Shown here: piece after piece, positions 1 to 13,079 of the stretch | Layout of the letters: each line of letters begins with the position of its first letter | Position numbering within the stretch: the stretch's first letter is position 1 | From: Watersipora subatra | Lineage: Eukaryota > Bryozoa > Gymnolaemata > Cheilostomatida > Watersiporidae | Reading direction: 5' to 3' | Assembly: GCF_963576615.1 (NCBI RefSeq) | Contig: NC_088712.1 | Location: 7,818,541-7,882,540 of the forward strand | DNA length: 64,000 nt | Notes under the pieces: generated by a model | What the model was told of the DNA's origin: nothing | What the model saw: the letters and a program-made list of their open reading frames with translations, nothing else | The model's database searches: none | Translations under genes and position numbers: made by a program

Positions 1-573
1 ATAATATAATAATAATATAATAACAATAATAATCATAATAAATAATATAATAATAATACAAATAATATAATAATAATAAAAAATATAACAATAATAATAT
101 AATAATAATAATAATAAATAATATAATAATAATATAATAACAATAATAATCATAATAAATAATATAATAATAATACAAATAATATAATAATAATAAAAAA
201 TATAACAATAATAATATAATAATAATAATAATAAATAATATAATAATATTAATAAATAATATAATAATAATAATAAATATTAATAATAATAAATAATATA
301 ATAATAATATAATAACAATAATAATCATAATAAATAATATAATAATAATACAAATAATATAATAATAATAAATAATATAACAATAATAATAATATAATAA
401 TAATAAATAATATAATAATAATATAATAATAATAAAAATAATATAATAATAATATAATAATAATATAATAATAATATAATAAAAATAAAAATAATATAAT
501 AATAATGATAATAATAAAAAATATAATAACAATAATAAATAACATAATAATAATAATAATATTGCCTGTGATA
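1..573. repeat. TAA/TAATA-rich satellite with about 117-bp higher-order period
   Basis: The sequence is almost purely A and T, built from ATA/AAT units. Rare C bases mark a longer unit: the motif TAACAATAATAATCATAATA starts at about 21 and again at about 138, a 117-bp shift, and a third degenerate copy lies near 313. Unique sequence resumes after about 573. The long low-complexity frames in here are artefacts. Confidence 0.9.
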
Positions 574-1826
574 ATGGGTAATCAACAAAATACACAAAAC
601 CGCATCCATTCTCAAAAATTGGGAAACAATTTTTTACTCCTGAGCTAAATCTTTTCATCTAAAAAAATGGAGTGATACCATCCCATCCACGATAAACTAG
701 TACGCTCAACAAATCTGATATCACAGCAGGCCGATGTTAAACCATGCTCATGCCTAATCTGCGTGACAGTTGTTTTAACAGATAAAATGACTGTGGTTTT
801 GATTTATAATATGTCTTTTTAGCTATACTGTCATTTTTATTGATGGTTACATTGAAATGCATAATATATACTAACACGATCTAATTGAAAATTGGACACG
901 CCAGAAGTAGTATGTTAGCATAGCCTTCTGGTTTTTAATAAATATCAATCTGTTTGTACCAAAGATGGCTGTATATGCTTGAATGTTGCTTTTTTGTGAT
1001 TGATTTTAATTTTTTATTATAAACTTTGTATTTTGTGATAGAAAAATGTACCAAGTCATGATTACGAAAGCATTTTTTTATGGTACATCAGATATTTTGG
1101 TAGGAGTCTTGACTAGTTTTAGCTAGAACCAGGAGGTGGCTAATAAGTTGTGTTTTGCTAAAAAATATTTTCACCATAGCAGAAAATATTAGCTACTTTT
1201 TATGTTTGTCAATTTATCAAGGCTCTGTGTTTATCATGGAAATTAATGAAAGGGTGCTATTTGCAGCTGTAGGGGGATCTGTAATCTGGCATATGTGAAT
1301 ACGCAAACTCAGATATATGAGAAGACAAATTTGGACTGGATTTATAAAAACGAAAATTTTGTTTGTCATATTGGCGACATGTGTTGATGGACATTAGTAC
1401 CTTTAGAATGAATAGAACAGCTAGCGAATTGCTCTGCGCTGTGCTATAATGACTAGGGATACTGTGTTTATTATCACCTACTGGTTATTACGTACAGAGC
1501 TTATGATTTAGTCTTTTGATAAGAGTCTCCTTTACAACTAAACATGCATGTTGAGGAACCACAGTTTTTATCTAGAAGATGAGGTCAACTCTGCAATCTG
1601 AGTTCTCACAAAAGTTACTTGTTTACCTGCTAGCAGTTAGTTGCTTAACCTACTGTTAAATCTCTTTGCTACAATCTTCAAATAAGTAGAAAAAATAAGA
1701 GCTTGGATATTTTACTCATTTTGCATTTGTATTTTGGAAATCAATCATTGAATTTCTGCTAGAGAGAAAATACATCAGATATCAATAAAGCAAATTGGTG
1801 TTCCTTTTATCGTCATGGCAATGTAA
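574..1826. other. 3' flank of copy 1; shared segmental-duplication sequence
   Basis: I see no coding exon here. About 1240-1640 resembles the 3' flank of copy 3 (about 29,500-29,870) and, inverted, that of copy 4 (about 42,160-42,500). All three show a shared run around the phrase 'taatctggcat' followed by a similar order of short matches. The flanks were therefore duplicated together with the genes. Confidence 0.6.
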
Positions 1827-3216
1827 CTAGATAAAAACAGCTGAGCCTATGCCTGAGATATCTATTACGGGTTGTACAAAGTCACACTTTTTGCAGGTAC
1901 ATTCGTCAGCTCCATTAAGGGATCCAATGTGGCATCCTTTATCTTTGCAATGCTCTCGACATGAGCTCGAGTCACCATCATGAGGGCATCTTTCACATCT
2001 GCAGAGGTTACTATTTGGAATGTGCCGTGAACCTTCGCACAAAACTTGAGCTTGACATAGATATTCACAAGGTAAACACGTGCACGAGAAGTAGTAGCAT
2101 CTTTTTATTTCACCATCGCCACATGTGATCTGCTCGTCACAATCAGATGTAGTTTCACAATTAATACGCATGGAATCCACTAAAATTAAACAGTAGACCG
2201 TAAGTATCAAAACTGAAATATCCACACATTGTGATTCACAACTTAAGCATTGGCAGACATTGTCAATAGAACTTCTTGTCTCACAGTCACTACATGTTAT
2301 CAGCTTTTCACAATCCAAAGAATTGTCACATGACAATGATGCATCAACTAAATTTTTTTTATAAAATATGAGTATCAGCTCTCTCTAATACCTCTGAATC
2401 ACAGAGATTTACCTAGTTGCTTGTCATTTACAACTTTTAGTTTTTTATTTGCTAGTGTATTATTGTTAAAGAGCATTTTAAGCAGATTATTGTGTAACAA
2501 GCATTTTGAAAAAAACACCCTTACAGAGCATTTAAAATTAGTTGAAATTATTCCTGACATATAAAAATAAGAAGTTAGCAAGCCAAAGCTTCCAAGACAA
2601 AATCCTGGCAAATTATAAGAAAAGGCGGTCAAGGCCAACTCTTTTTATGGCAATAAAGGTGCAAAGATTGTGTCGGTAAGTCCTTTATAATTTTGGTTCG
2701 ATACAAGAACAAATACTTGTCTGCGTTATCCTGTGTAAATACATATACAATGAAAATTTGCACTTGCTAGACACTATTTTTAATAAAAAAATCATTTATA
2801 ATACATTATCAATTTTGTTATAATTAAATAGAAATTGTTATAGGAAAAAAATTATCTATAAAACAAAACCAACCTTTTGGATTAAAATAAGTAACTTTTG
2901 ATTTTACACAGAACTTTAATCAAGTTAGTTAAAAGTAGTGTATTTTTTGGACTAAAGTTTTGGTTTCTACGTGCATAACAGGTAATAGAACTATCCAAAC
3001 GCACTTTGATTAAATTGTATCTTATTTGCAAATTTTAAATACTAAAATTTTAGTTTCAAATATTTAAATTAATTTATGGATTACACAATTATGTATTATT
3101 TACTATTATTATTATTAATTATTATCAAATATACAATTATATATCAGTTACTACTAACCTTTTGTTGAGAAGAGTTGTATCGCCAGAATAGCACTGATAT
3201 AAAGAGCGCACTTCAT
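1827..3216 (-). CDS. Secreted 18-cysteine protein, copy 1, with extra half-module
   Basis: Minus-strand spliced gene. The signal-peptide exon is 3159-3246, with its ATG at 3216 (begins MKCALYISAILAIQLFS) and a GTTAGT donor after 3159; coding phase is 1. The mature exon ends at a stop at 1827. Two acceptors fit the same frame. The distal one (after AAATTTAG, exon start 2347) gives 192 aa. The proximal one (after TTTAATTTTAG, exon start 2179), which matches the acceptor of copies 3 and 4, gives 136 aa. The long form adds an eight-cysteine duplicate of the first module, then a hydrophobic linker that is in-frame former intron sequence. The core domain has the family's 18 cysteines in exact spacing. 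The C-terminus is about 17 residues longer than in copies 3 and 4. Product: probably a small disulfide-rich secreted protein of unknown function. Confidence 0.8.
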
Positions 3217-3386
3217 CTCTCTTGTTTGTTTGTCTGCTGACTACAACTGAAATTATAGAGCATTGCTTATTTAAAATATTTATTATTATTAAACAGCTTT
3301 CAAAAATAAAAAAGTGAAATAGAGAACAATTTTTTTAAAGCAAGTTCTTGCTTATTTATACGCTGAGTACACAAGTTTTATCATAC

Positions 3387-3462
3387 CTGACTTCGAATGT
3401 TCTCACATGAGATGGACTATACATTTCAGTGTTTGTGTTTATATTTGATTGTTAACCAATCA
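3387..3462 (-). promoter_or_regulatory. Promoter and 5'UTR exon of copy 1
   Basis: On the minus strand an ATTGG box (3456-3460) is followed by TATAAA (3438-3443). A short 5'UTR exon then ends at 3387 with donor GTCAG/GTATGA. The next acceptor (TAATTTCAG, exon from 3246) leads to the ATG exon. The arrangement CCAAT-type box, TATA-like box, noncoding exon and short intron is shared with copies 3 and 4. The transcription start is inferred, not seen. Confidence 0.6.
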
Positions 3463-3966
3463 CACGCAGTTTAAGACACTAGAGCTTTAAAGTTGATTCA
3501 ACCAATAGGATAAAGATAAATGGAATGTTGGGAGTGTTTTCAGTGTCACTAGTCAACAGGTGGCTGGTATTAGATGCTCGCTCAACCGAAGTGTATCTTT
3601 TACATGCTATTGGTTTTGTTTTACACTTCCTTAATAGTTTCTATTTAAATATCGACGATGCTTGTTTTAGTCGATGTTTTACTATCATGACAGTGTTTAG
3701 GAGCTACATGACACTGAACTCAATCGATTCAGTAGAAAACAATGCATACGAAAATGACAAAGTTTTTCATATTCACCGGCCTAAAATGCATTAGAATAAT
3801 TTTATTGTATACTCATAACGCTTTTTTAAAACCACCAGTTTGAATTTTAGTTGAATCGCAGCTAATCACCAGTTTTAAACATGTTATATTACTCACAACA
3901 TTAAACTATAGACTAGCTACAAATACTAAAATTAATTACGACCGATAGATATCTCATAACAATAAC

Positions 3967-4023
3967 ATTTTGTAGAAAAGAACAGTGTAATTAAAACACC
4001 AATGAAATAAAGTTACAGTTCAT
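3967..4023 (-). pseudogene. Relic signal-peptide exon of another family member
   Basis: On the minus strand an acceptor (CATTTTATTTTAG) is followed by a leader like that of the real copies and an ATG at 4023, then sequence aligning with the family's signal-peptide exon through its donor (GTTATT after 3967). The frame is broken by an in-frame TAA after ten codons, and the coding part is 57 nt instead of 58. No mature exon follows: copy 1's own promoter begins where one would be expected. It is the 5' stump of a tandem duplicate. Confidence 0.65.
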
Positions 4024-4164
4024 TTTTGTGTTAGGTTGTAAGCTAATCACAGCTAAAATAAAATGTGTAAACTATTTACAAGATAATTTAGGATTTCTAA
4101 TCACACAAAATTGCAAAAGAAAGAAAAAAGTATCGTTTTTTATAAAAAAATTCGCTGATCTGTA

Positions 4165-4270
4165 AGGACGCCAGTTTTATAGCTCCTGCCTTCATATGTT
4201 CTTCTTTTAGACAGCATATATATATCACTGCTAAAGTTAATATTTGATTGCTGCTGGATCACATGTAATT
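4165..4270 (-). pseudogene. Relic promoter/5'UTR exon paired with the stump at 3967
   Basis: On the minus strand this matches the promoter and first exon of copies 3 and 4: CAATCAAATATTAACT, then AGAAGAAC, then GAAGGCAG. The donor has decayed: where copies 1, 3 and 4 have GT, this copy reads GA (GGCAG/GAGCTA). This supports loss of function for the 3967-4023 relic. Confidence 0.55.
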
Positions 4271-4299
4271 TAAGATTATGGTATGATTAAGTCTATTTA

Positions 4300-7200
4300 A
4301 TCAATTTTGTTTACCACAAATTGATTTGTTTGGTATTGCGCTTTGACTTGTCCAATCAACTGGTTGTTTGTAGTACATGATAGAGAAACAAAACTGCATG
4401 TCTTGACATATTATTAGCTGCTTTATTGACTTTATTAATAATTTTTTGTTGCACATCCAAGATGCTGTATTGACTTGGCACAGAAACCGTGCAAATCATG
4501 TTCTGCAAAAGCATTTTGATATTGCTGATATCACAATCATTGAAATCTTTTGTAGTCAACTGCACTCTTTTCTCCAAAAAAATTGATCGCAAAGAGATTT
4601 TTGTTGCAAATTTTTGCTGCTGTATATACTGCAGTTACTAGATATCCAATGAAGTATTAACCCGTGAAAACACACTAATAGCTTTTTTCCGGGCCCCTAT
4701 AACTGTACATGAGTTCATTCTTTTTATTTAAAAATTTTTTAGGTGGGGACTAACCAAACTTGTGATGACTTATTTTAAGGTATGCAGTGTGAATGATTAG
4801 GCAGCATGGATACAGTAAGATATATTTGGCAATTTTAAAAGCTAGTTATTTTTTCTCTTAAACCATTAGGATTATTTTGATACATGGTTTTAATTATGCA
4901 TTACCAAGCCTTTCTATGTTACAATTGTATTTATTGCAGTGTTATACCTACTTGAACAGATTAGACAAAGACATTCTGACACCGCTCATAGAAATCTCAT
5001 CATTGAAGAACAACAGGGTAACAAAACTGTGTTTTTCCTTTTGATCATCATCTAGCTCACTCAACAAAAAGGACATCACAGCCTAACAATGTTAAACAAT
5101 GCCCATGCCAAACCTGAATAGTTGCAGCTATGACACGCTTAATGTGACTGAGGCTTTGATATCTACCGAGTCTTTCTAACTATACTTTCATTTTTATTCA
5201 TGCTTACACTAATATGTCTAATAACAACCATTTATAGCGCGACATTTACACTAAAATTTGCGTCAGAAGTGACAAAGGAAAAATACATCAGCATAATATT
5301 ATTGTATCAAATCTATTATTATTACTTTCATCGTGATTATTATTATATAAACACTTATTTGGCTGTAATAAGTACCGTTCTGTTCATACCTAAGATAGCT
5401 GTAAATTCTTTAGTTTTACAACTGTCTTTGTGCCTTGAAAAACTGATTTTTATTTGTTATTGTATCTAAATTTTATAGCTTATGTTAGAAAAGTAAACTG
5501 ATGCATGATTATGGGTATATCTTTATTTAATGGAAATATCCTTTAACTGCAGCAGTGAATGTTAAACACTTTTGTGGGTTATCAATTCAGCAGGGCTCTC
5601 TATTCATTGCAGGAATCGCTACAATAAAGGGATGATCAATCCAAATATAGCGGTTTCACAAACATGGCAAACATGTACATGTATACACAAGCCCCAATAT
5701 ATAAGGGATCTGCATGGTGTATGCTGAACCCATTATTTGAATCAAAACTTGAGTCTTTATGTTAAGAGATTTCATAAGTACAGATAATTTTTAATATAGT
5801 ACAATTAGTATTTGAGTAAAATCTTTCTAAATATAATTGCCAGACAAGTGAACAAAATTCTGTAATTTTACTATTAGTTTCTTGATGCTATTAAGCATGA
5901 AAATTTGTAGATTGCCTTTGTAACCATTTTGTAACCACTCTGGTCATTCATAACCTTCGTACCAAAAAAATGCAAAATATAAGCTCTCCAGTTGAAGGTC
6001 CAAAATTCCCCAAACTAGTTGGTTGATTGACTCAAACGTCTTAATGTCTTTCCTGATATGGATGAATTGGCAATAGCTTTCACTCTTTCTTCTGTTTGTC
6101 TGTTTAAGGAAGTTTCCTGCAATAAGGCTCCTGAAATCTTAGTACATTGTCAACATCACTCGACATTTCTCCCTTATCTGTATTTCTTTGTGACAGGAGC
6201 TGACAGGTGTTTTCACTAAGCTCAATCTGCCACTTTTACTCTAGCTCATACTGACTTGTCAGAACTGACAAATTATTTTTAGCTGGTTACGTAGCTAAAA
6301 CTTTCGGCATTTAGTCATTTTTTGCTTTGCGTTATTTAAAGATGGATTTTAAGATATCTCCTTCTTTGAAAATAATGTTGAAGAATCCGGATTTTTGAAA
6401 CTCGAGCAATCACTTTGAAAGTGATGCAATAAAAACAAATCTATTTATGAACTTTTAATATACACAATAACATACTTTATACTGAGATTTGAACTACAGA
6501 ATAACCACAGCAAACACTTTAATGTTGCAACATCTAACCAAAAAATGTCTGAAGAAATTTAGAAAGTACATTTATGATAGATCAAGCTCATCATGCCTGA
6601 TTTATTAGCTAAGTAGTGGTTTATTTTTGTTCTCTTGGATCAGCTCTTTTAATTTTTGTTGTACCAGCTTAGTTTATTCAAAATTTGGAAAGTGAGTGGT
6701 TTTCTGCATAGATTGCTTAAAACGATTTAAATACTTGCTAAAAAACACAATTTTAGTGTAATCTATGCGTTAATCTTTATTTGAAATATTCTCACACAAA
6801 TTAAATCATTTTCCTGGTTTGTGATTAAATTTTTGAGTCTTTGCCAGTGTTTTATGATATTATACATTGATGTTAAATAACTCTGCAGCAACATCTACAT
6901 TTACTCATTGCTACCTTTTTATGGGTGTTCAAGTGTAGTTGGAAATAAACTTCATTTTTAACAACGGTTTGCTCTAAGGCCAAGTAGATTATCTAGTTTT
7001 TCATATCTGGTTAGACAGTTATGCAGTGATCGTAAGGCTGTTGAAGAAAAACCTTATTACTTATTAACATGTAATATATTGATGTTTCCACTCTAAACCA
7101 ACTCCACTAACATTCTGAAGTAGTCAAACGCAACTCATAAAATGAAAACTTATTAAAATAGTTATGAAAACCATTGATCATCCTTAATTTACTATCTACC

Positions 7201-7620
7201 TTTTAATTTATTTAACAATATTTTTTATAGTTGTATAACTCATTATACCTGCTTGATTCTTCTCATTTCTACATAGTCAGTTAATTTTCAATTGACATAC
7301 ATCATCAAACAAGTTTATTTCAGACAACCATTTTGATTCTCACTAGAGAACAACTGGAAGTTTATGTCATCACTATGTGTTATTTTAGATTATTATAGTA
7401 GACATCTTTATTTTGTGTGGCTATGTAAGTGCTATGTAAGGCTATGTAACTGGCAAGAAACAGAATTTTAAAGTTCATCAAAAGTACATACGATGCTGCT
7501 TTAACTGAGCTGATATTAGACAAAAAGGGCATAGCTGAGCTGATACTAGACAGTTTTAACTGCATTAGACAAATCAAATTTTAGCTCAAGGATAAATACA
7601 TGCGGTTTTTAGTGAAAAAA
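4300..7620. other. No gene seen; duplicated upstream block of copy 1
   Basis: I see no convincing exon. Much of it is diverged copy of the block upstream of copy 3: about 5,580-5,720 resembles 33,110-33,200; about 6,000-6,600 resembles 33,530-34,100 and again 34,190-34,720; about 7,250-7,570 resembles 32,570-32,860. The order differs from that near copy 3, so the block has been rearranged. ATG-started frames of 60-90 codons here have no homology-like features. Confidence 0.55.
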
Positions 7621-7959
7621 CGTCACTTTTGGAAGTGCGGGAATTATGTCGACAACTTTTCATTGCTACGAGCTCATCCAGCTGTATTAGATATTTTTAG
7701 AGCTAGTAATTTTGAGATAGTAGAAACTAAATAAGTTGCTTTGGCATGTAGGCCTGATGGTCACAGTTTACAACTATTCAGTATTGTTGATCAAAAACTG
7801 GAGACAAATAATTTAGAATCATAGAAGCTGCTAAACTTTGCCGAGATGCCAACTATACTTTCCATCGGTTTCTTAATATAATTATAAGTTTCTACTGTGA
7901 CGTCAAGATACGCTTTTATAACAATTGTTTATTTGTATTTACAACACTAAACTCAGCTT

Positions 7960-8150
7960 ACAACGGACTGAGAAAAACCAGTATCCAGTTATTAAATATC
8001 CAGTTACATTACAATTTGCAGCACGATCAACAATTTTCTATGTTCAGACAGAGCGACATACATTTTTGTTTTCATAGTAATTGATTCTCGCAATGGTTGT
8101 TTGTATAATTGAAACCAAATTGAACAAAAAACTTTAGTATTAACTCACAT
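7960..8150. repeat. Direct repeat, copy A (partner 9,720-9,900)
   Basis: Two segments about 1.75 kb apart share a long, nearly identical run that includes 'gagcgacatacatttttg'-type sequence and 'gattctcgcaatggt'. Weaker copies lie near 9,225-9,300 and 35,130-35,300, and inverted near 38,830-38,950. No frame is conserved between the copies. Confidence 0.7.
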
Positions 8151-8199
8151 TGGTATTGGCGTGTCTGAAAATTGTTATTCTAAGTACCAAATACCATTA

Positions 8200-9160
8200 A
8201 AGAAAAATGAAAACCTCATTTCTAAATATTGATTATCTTTTTTTATAGGAAAGGCAACGGATACACATAGATTTTTTGAGTAAAACTGTTTTTAAAACAA
8301 ACAGATATAATATTTCTGGTGTGATTTTTACGATCAGTTTTTGCAAGTATACTGAAGAACTGCAACTGAAGTTGCTGTTGTCAAATTTACAATTATAGTT
8401 ATAAAATATGGTACTCGCATGATTTGAAGGGATATCTAGTATATCATGACAACCATTTGATGAAACACTTCTGGAGTAAGAGTTTGAATAAAATACCACT
8501 CCAATGACATTGAAGAACCTTCAAGAAGTGTTATCAAGTATATATAGCAATTTTAAACATTCTTTTGCTGATATAATAGCTAGCTGGTGGCTTAAATTTA
8601 CATTCTTAGGATACCATTTTGAAATGGCTGTTTCAGAAAATTGGTTAATCTGATTTATATCTGACATACAGTATATATATTTTTATGTAGGTGTGGAGTA
8701 GGTTCAAAATAGCTGTGTTACAATGTGTGGCTAAAGCTACCACAGCTGATCTTGCAGCTGTTTGAACAAATGTTTAACATTGAACCACTATATTTTGACC
8801 AAAAAACTTTATAATAGCTATCTGGTGGTTTGTTTCCGCATTTCTTCTTTAGATGTTCAAGCCTTGTGGTAGTATCAGTTTGGTTAACTTGTTATCTACT
8901 TTGAAAGTGCTTTTTAGCCTAAAATCTTTCTTTGGTTTACGGCTATTTTTACACCATCCTGCTATTGAAGAATGTGTGAGAATAGTAAAAGACTATATTT
9001 AAAAAACCTAAGCTTGTTTACTGACGATTTAATGACTGTATTTTGATTTAATTCATATCCTTGTTTTTACCTAATATAGTATTGTTGTTGTATATGTTTA
9101 GCCAATCTGAGCTCTACTTGAAGCTTTCCTTTGCAGTACGGTTGTGTTTATTATAAATGA
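8200..9160. repeat. Dispersed repeat family, member 1
   Basis: A composite unit whose most recognisable motif is 'tataatagctatctggtgg'. Related copies are at about 14,560-15,300, 15,310-15,835 (tandem to the last), 23,540-24,170, 24,240-24,720, 25,270-25,760 and 28,830-29,165. The frame at 8,233-8,499 lies in this repeat and corresponds to diverged frames at 23,590 and 24,039. I see no terminal repeats and no recognisable protein, so it may be a non-autonomous element or a decayed fragment. Confidence 0.7.
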
Positions 9161-9719
9161 AAAAAACCAAGTTTTTCTGATACTAAAACACTGATACTGA
9201 TAAAATTGCTGTTATTTAATGATAGTTTGTAGAATTGAAACTAAATCGAACAAACCAAACTGTAGTATTAACTCGCTGTTAAATCTGAACATTAACGAGT
9301 TGTTAATCTTTAGTATTACCTAGTTGATAAACATCAGTGTTAATCAGTTTAATTAATATATGTATCTCTATTTGTATTACATATTCTTTGTAACAATGTT
9401 TCTAAACTATTCATTAAATAAAATTATAAAAGTTTGTAAGATTTTATAAAATTCACAAAAAAGTTTACCCTGGCATCATATCTATTACACATACATATGT
9501 ATGCTTGTTTATCATTATTTCATGACTTAAAATATACTGAAAAACTATATTTAATTTCATAAAAATATTTACTTCCATCATGATCCTTTATGACCTACCA
9601 ACAAACAAATTGTATCGATTTTTCCACGATATCGTTGGAATGAATATTGTAATGAGAATGAAGGCAGTTGGTAAAAATATTTGAAAACTGTTACAAATGA
9701 AAGTTAAAATTCCGATCTA

Positions 9720-9900
9720 ATCTCCTGGACTGAGAAAAATCAGTATCCAGTTATTAAATATTGTTACATTACAATTTGCAGCATGATCAACAATTTTCTA
9801 TGTTCAGACACAGCGACATACATTTTTGTTTTCATAGTAATTGATTCTCGCAATGGTAGTTTGTATAATTGAAACTAAATTGAACAAAAAACTTTAGCAT
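9720..9900. repeat. Direct repeat, copy B (partner 7,960-8,150)
   Basis: Near-identical to 7,960-8,150 over most of its length, with an extra deletion near 9,757. The following 100 bases (about 9,900-10,070) also repeat about 9,280-9,450. Confidence 0.7.
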
Positions 9901-11260
9901 TAACCAACTTTTAAATCTGAACATTAACGAGTTGTTAATCTTTAGTATTAACTAGCTGATAAACGTCAGTGTTAATCAGTTTAATAAATATATGTATCTC
10001 TAATTCTATAACATATTCTTTGTAACAATGTTTTTAAACTATTCATTAAATAAAATTATAAAAGTTTGTAACATTTTATTTGTAACATCTTCTTCACAAC
10101 CTGTTCATTGATGAGAAATGTTCTGTTGCACAAAATTGAATTAGCCACAAAATATTGTTTAATAATGGTTGTATTTAGCTTACCTCATCTTCGTCATTTC
10201 TGATGTATTCTAAAATAGATTGTTCACTTCTACGAATTATTCATACTTTTTGAAGATTGTCGTTTTATCTGTTTAGTTGAGATTGCCGATGGTTAACTAA
10301 TAGCTCCATTCTTTGGTATTTCTATATTCTATTATTATTTTCTGTAAGAGTTTTGGTGGCACTCGCTTCATTTCTTTTGTAAACAAATTAGTGCACTTGT
10401 AAATAATCTGTGGCAATCAAATGTGCATAAAAATATGTACCAGGTGGCGTTGTTGTGAGTTAAAAAACATCTTACATTAAAAGAATAATTTGGCAAAGCC
10501 TGTTTATATTGTCAGTTCTTGTGAAAATAGTTATGGAGTATGCTTGGCATCCTCCTAACGCTCTTTCAAGAAAGAAACATAATTTATTATTGACATGTTC
10601 TGTATGTAAATTTGTACTTGATAACTTACGTGTTTCTCTACAGTCTGAGTTATTTCTTGCTGAGTAAACAAAACTATTAAAAGCTCTACAGCGATTTGAA
10701 GAATCTTTTAAAAGTGTTTCAACATACTGCACATTTGCAATGTCTTAGTCCTTAAGTTGCTGGTTCGTTTTCTAGCTGCAGGTTTATTTTTTTCATTGTA
10801 TTCATGTATCTTTAAGATTTTTGTTACATCTGCTTGGTTACCCTTTCTGCTGGTAATTTGCTATGTTCTTCCTAGATATTTCTACTTGCTATTGATACTA
10901 TGTGAAACATTGTTGTTGGTGTTAGTGAAAATAAGATTTGTTCTAAACATGCAGATGTGCTAGCATGTCAACTGTAGTCAGCATGTAACAAAAGATATAA
11001 CATATAGTATTTTGATAGATTAAAAAGTATTTTACATAATAAAACTACTATTTTAAAAAGCTTATAAATGTATATAGTGAAAATTTGAATATTTTCGCTT
11101 CACAAACATCATAGAATTTAATGAAGTTTAGACTATTTCAAAGAGTTCTTTGTTTGGCAATGAATTGTTCACAAAGAAAATACTTTTTCAATTGGAGTAT
11201 ACAAGTTTTTTTGTGTGATTTAAAATGTGCTCATGTGTTTGAATTCAATGTGTAAATATG

Positions 11261-12535
11261 CATACATGGATATCTTGCACTTCATTTCTAAATATGAATC
11301 TGAATCCCAGCCAGAATCAGTTTGTATTATGTTTATTCAGTATTATGGCGCTAGGTATATTGTTAGTGAGTAATGTCCTAGATGAGACTTACTGTTATGG
11401 GTGTATTTAATGAATACTTTGGAACATAATTTGAAACATAACTTTTTTCAGTTATAGATCATCAGCCTTATATACCGCATATAAAGGGGTTTATTTTAAA
11501 AAATTAATGTTACTATAAAACAATCAAATATCAAACAAAGTCCGAGGTAACTAGTAGAAGTCTGACACTTTTACTCAATTGATGAGCAACAGTTCGGTAT
11601 TTCAAGCAACTTTGAGGTATTTTCTGGAGATGCGATCTTTTCTGTTTAATAATTTGGAGCAACTTTGTTTCAAGTGTAAATTGCATTTTATCTCCCTCTT
11701 TGTTACAAAAACAGACTTGCATTTGAGGACATAAAGTTTTCAACCAGAAAATGTTGTCAGGTGTGTAGATTCTTACAAATATATCAGTGCACTATAAAAC
11801 CTAACTTGTCAGGTACTTCAAAAATTGATCTCATATAATTACCCACTAGTTTATTTGTGATGCGTTACAGCGGTAGTCAATAGATATTTACTATTGCAAA
11901 CAGCTATAAGAATGGCATGCGCAAGCAGAGGTAAGTCACCAAAAACCAGCCAGACTTGCAACTTTCTAAAGCATTGTAGCAGTTATCATACCAGATCAGT
12001 AACCAGCGTTCAAAAAAACAAATATCAATAACACTTTTTCAATTGGTTATAAATATGGCTTATATCATTATTTCATTATAGAAAGTTGCATATTATATAA
12101 CATCACAAAAACATGCAGGTGCATAATGTAGTTGCACATAAAGGTGCAGCAATGTAAACACAAAAGAAGCGCTAAAAGAGGTGAGCCACACATGCAGGCA
12201 AAAAACAGAAGCCCAAGATAGTCAAAGAGCCTGCAGCAAAGAGCTAGCAGAGAATTGACTCATCTACAAGGAATCATACACTGCAAACACAATTCACCCA
12301 AAGAGTAGGCAAGCAGACAAGCCTTTGAACCATGAAAAAACATAGTTTAATTAGCCTTTAATCTAACTGTAAAGTAAATAGCTATCACTATATGCTTGTA
12401 TACACCAACTCATTGAACTTAAAAGGCCATAAGAAAGGGAGCTAAGTATACATGCATATTGTTATATTGGCTTTGGAAAATAAGAACTGCCAGAATAATT
12501 GTTACTTTGATTTTCTGAAAACAATCTTCTTAAAC
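11261..12535. repeat. 1.25-kb direct duplication, copy A
   Basis: Partner is 16,313-17,565, about 5.05 kb downstream in the same orientation; similarity is high, then fades at the 3' end. An internal part (about 12,226-12,600) is repeated again at 12,648-13,020. Both main copies contain a small ATG frame with a hydrophobic stretch (11,258-11,410 here), and both keep a strong GCAGAG/GTAAGT donor (about 11,925-11,932 here). I cannot assign a product. Confidence 0.8.
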
Positions 12536-13079
12536 TTCTATAAACAAAACAGCTAATCTGTTATTGTTTGTTGTAAGGCAATTACCTACAAATGGCTAGT
12601 TGACAGTAACCATGACATTATATTATTAAGTGCTATTATTTTACCAAAGAGCCTGTAGCAAACAGCTTTTAGATGATTTACTAATCTGCAAAGAAATACC
12701 TTGCAAACACAATTCAACTAATAAGGTGGCAAGCCAGCAAGACTGAAAGCTCTGAAGAAACAGAGTTTAATCAACCGTCTGATAGTAGAAACAGCTATCA
12801 CTACACGCACCGTATACACACACTTGTTGAACTTAGAAAGGACATATTAAATTGAGCTAAGTATACAAGCGTATTATTATCATATTTGCTTTGACTAGTA
12901 AGCTCTGCAAGAATTATTGTTGTTTTAATCGTTTGAAAGCAAATAACCTTAAATACTATGAGCATAACTGCTGGTCTGTTATTGTTTATTGTAGGACAGT
13001 CATCTACAGACGATTAACTGACATTAATAATGACAATATATTATCAGGTGATCAAATGAAGACAGTCAGAACAAACTAA

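Noticed and set aside
249-615. Tyr/Ile/Leu-only frames at the left edge
   Set aside because: They are translations of the TAA-type satellite and have no protein-like composition.
1865-2068. Other-frame ORFs over the gene copies (also 20,339-20,644, 41,475-41,725)
   Set aside because: Shadows of the cysteine-rich exons; they show no conservation of their own frame.
11290-11410. Reading the CYGCI end as the start of an i-type lysozyme
   Set aside because: No downstream exon with the lysozyme cysteine pattern is visible, and the donor at that point is weak.
11531-11743. Minus-strand 70-aa frame
   Set aside because: The duplicate at about 16,590-16,790 has a stop and many replacement changes, so it is not under coding constraint.
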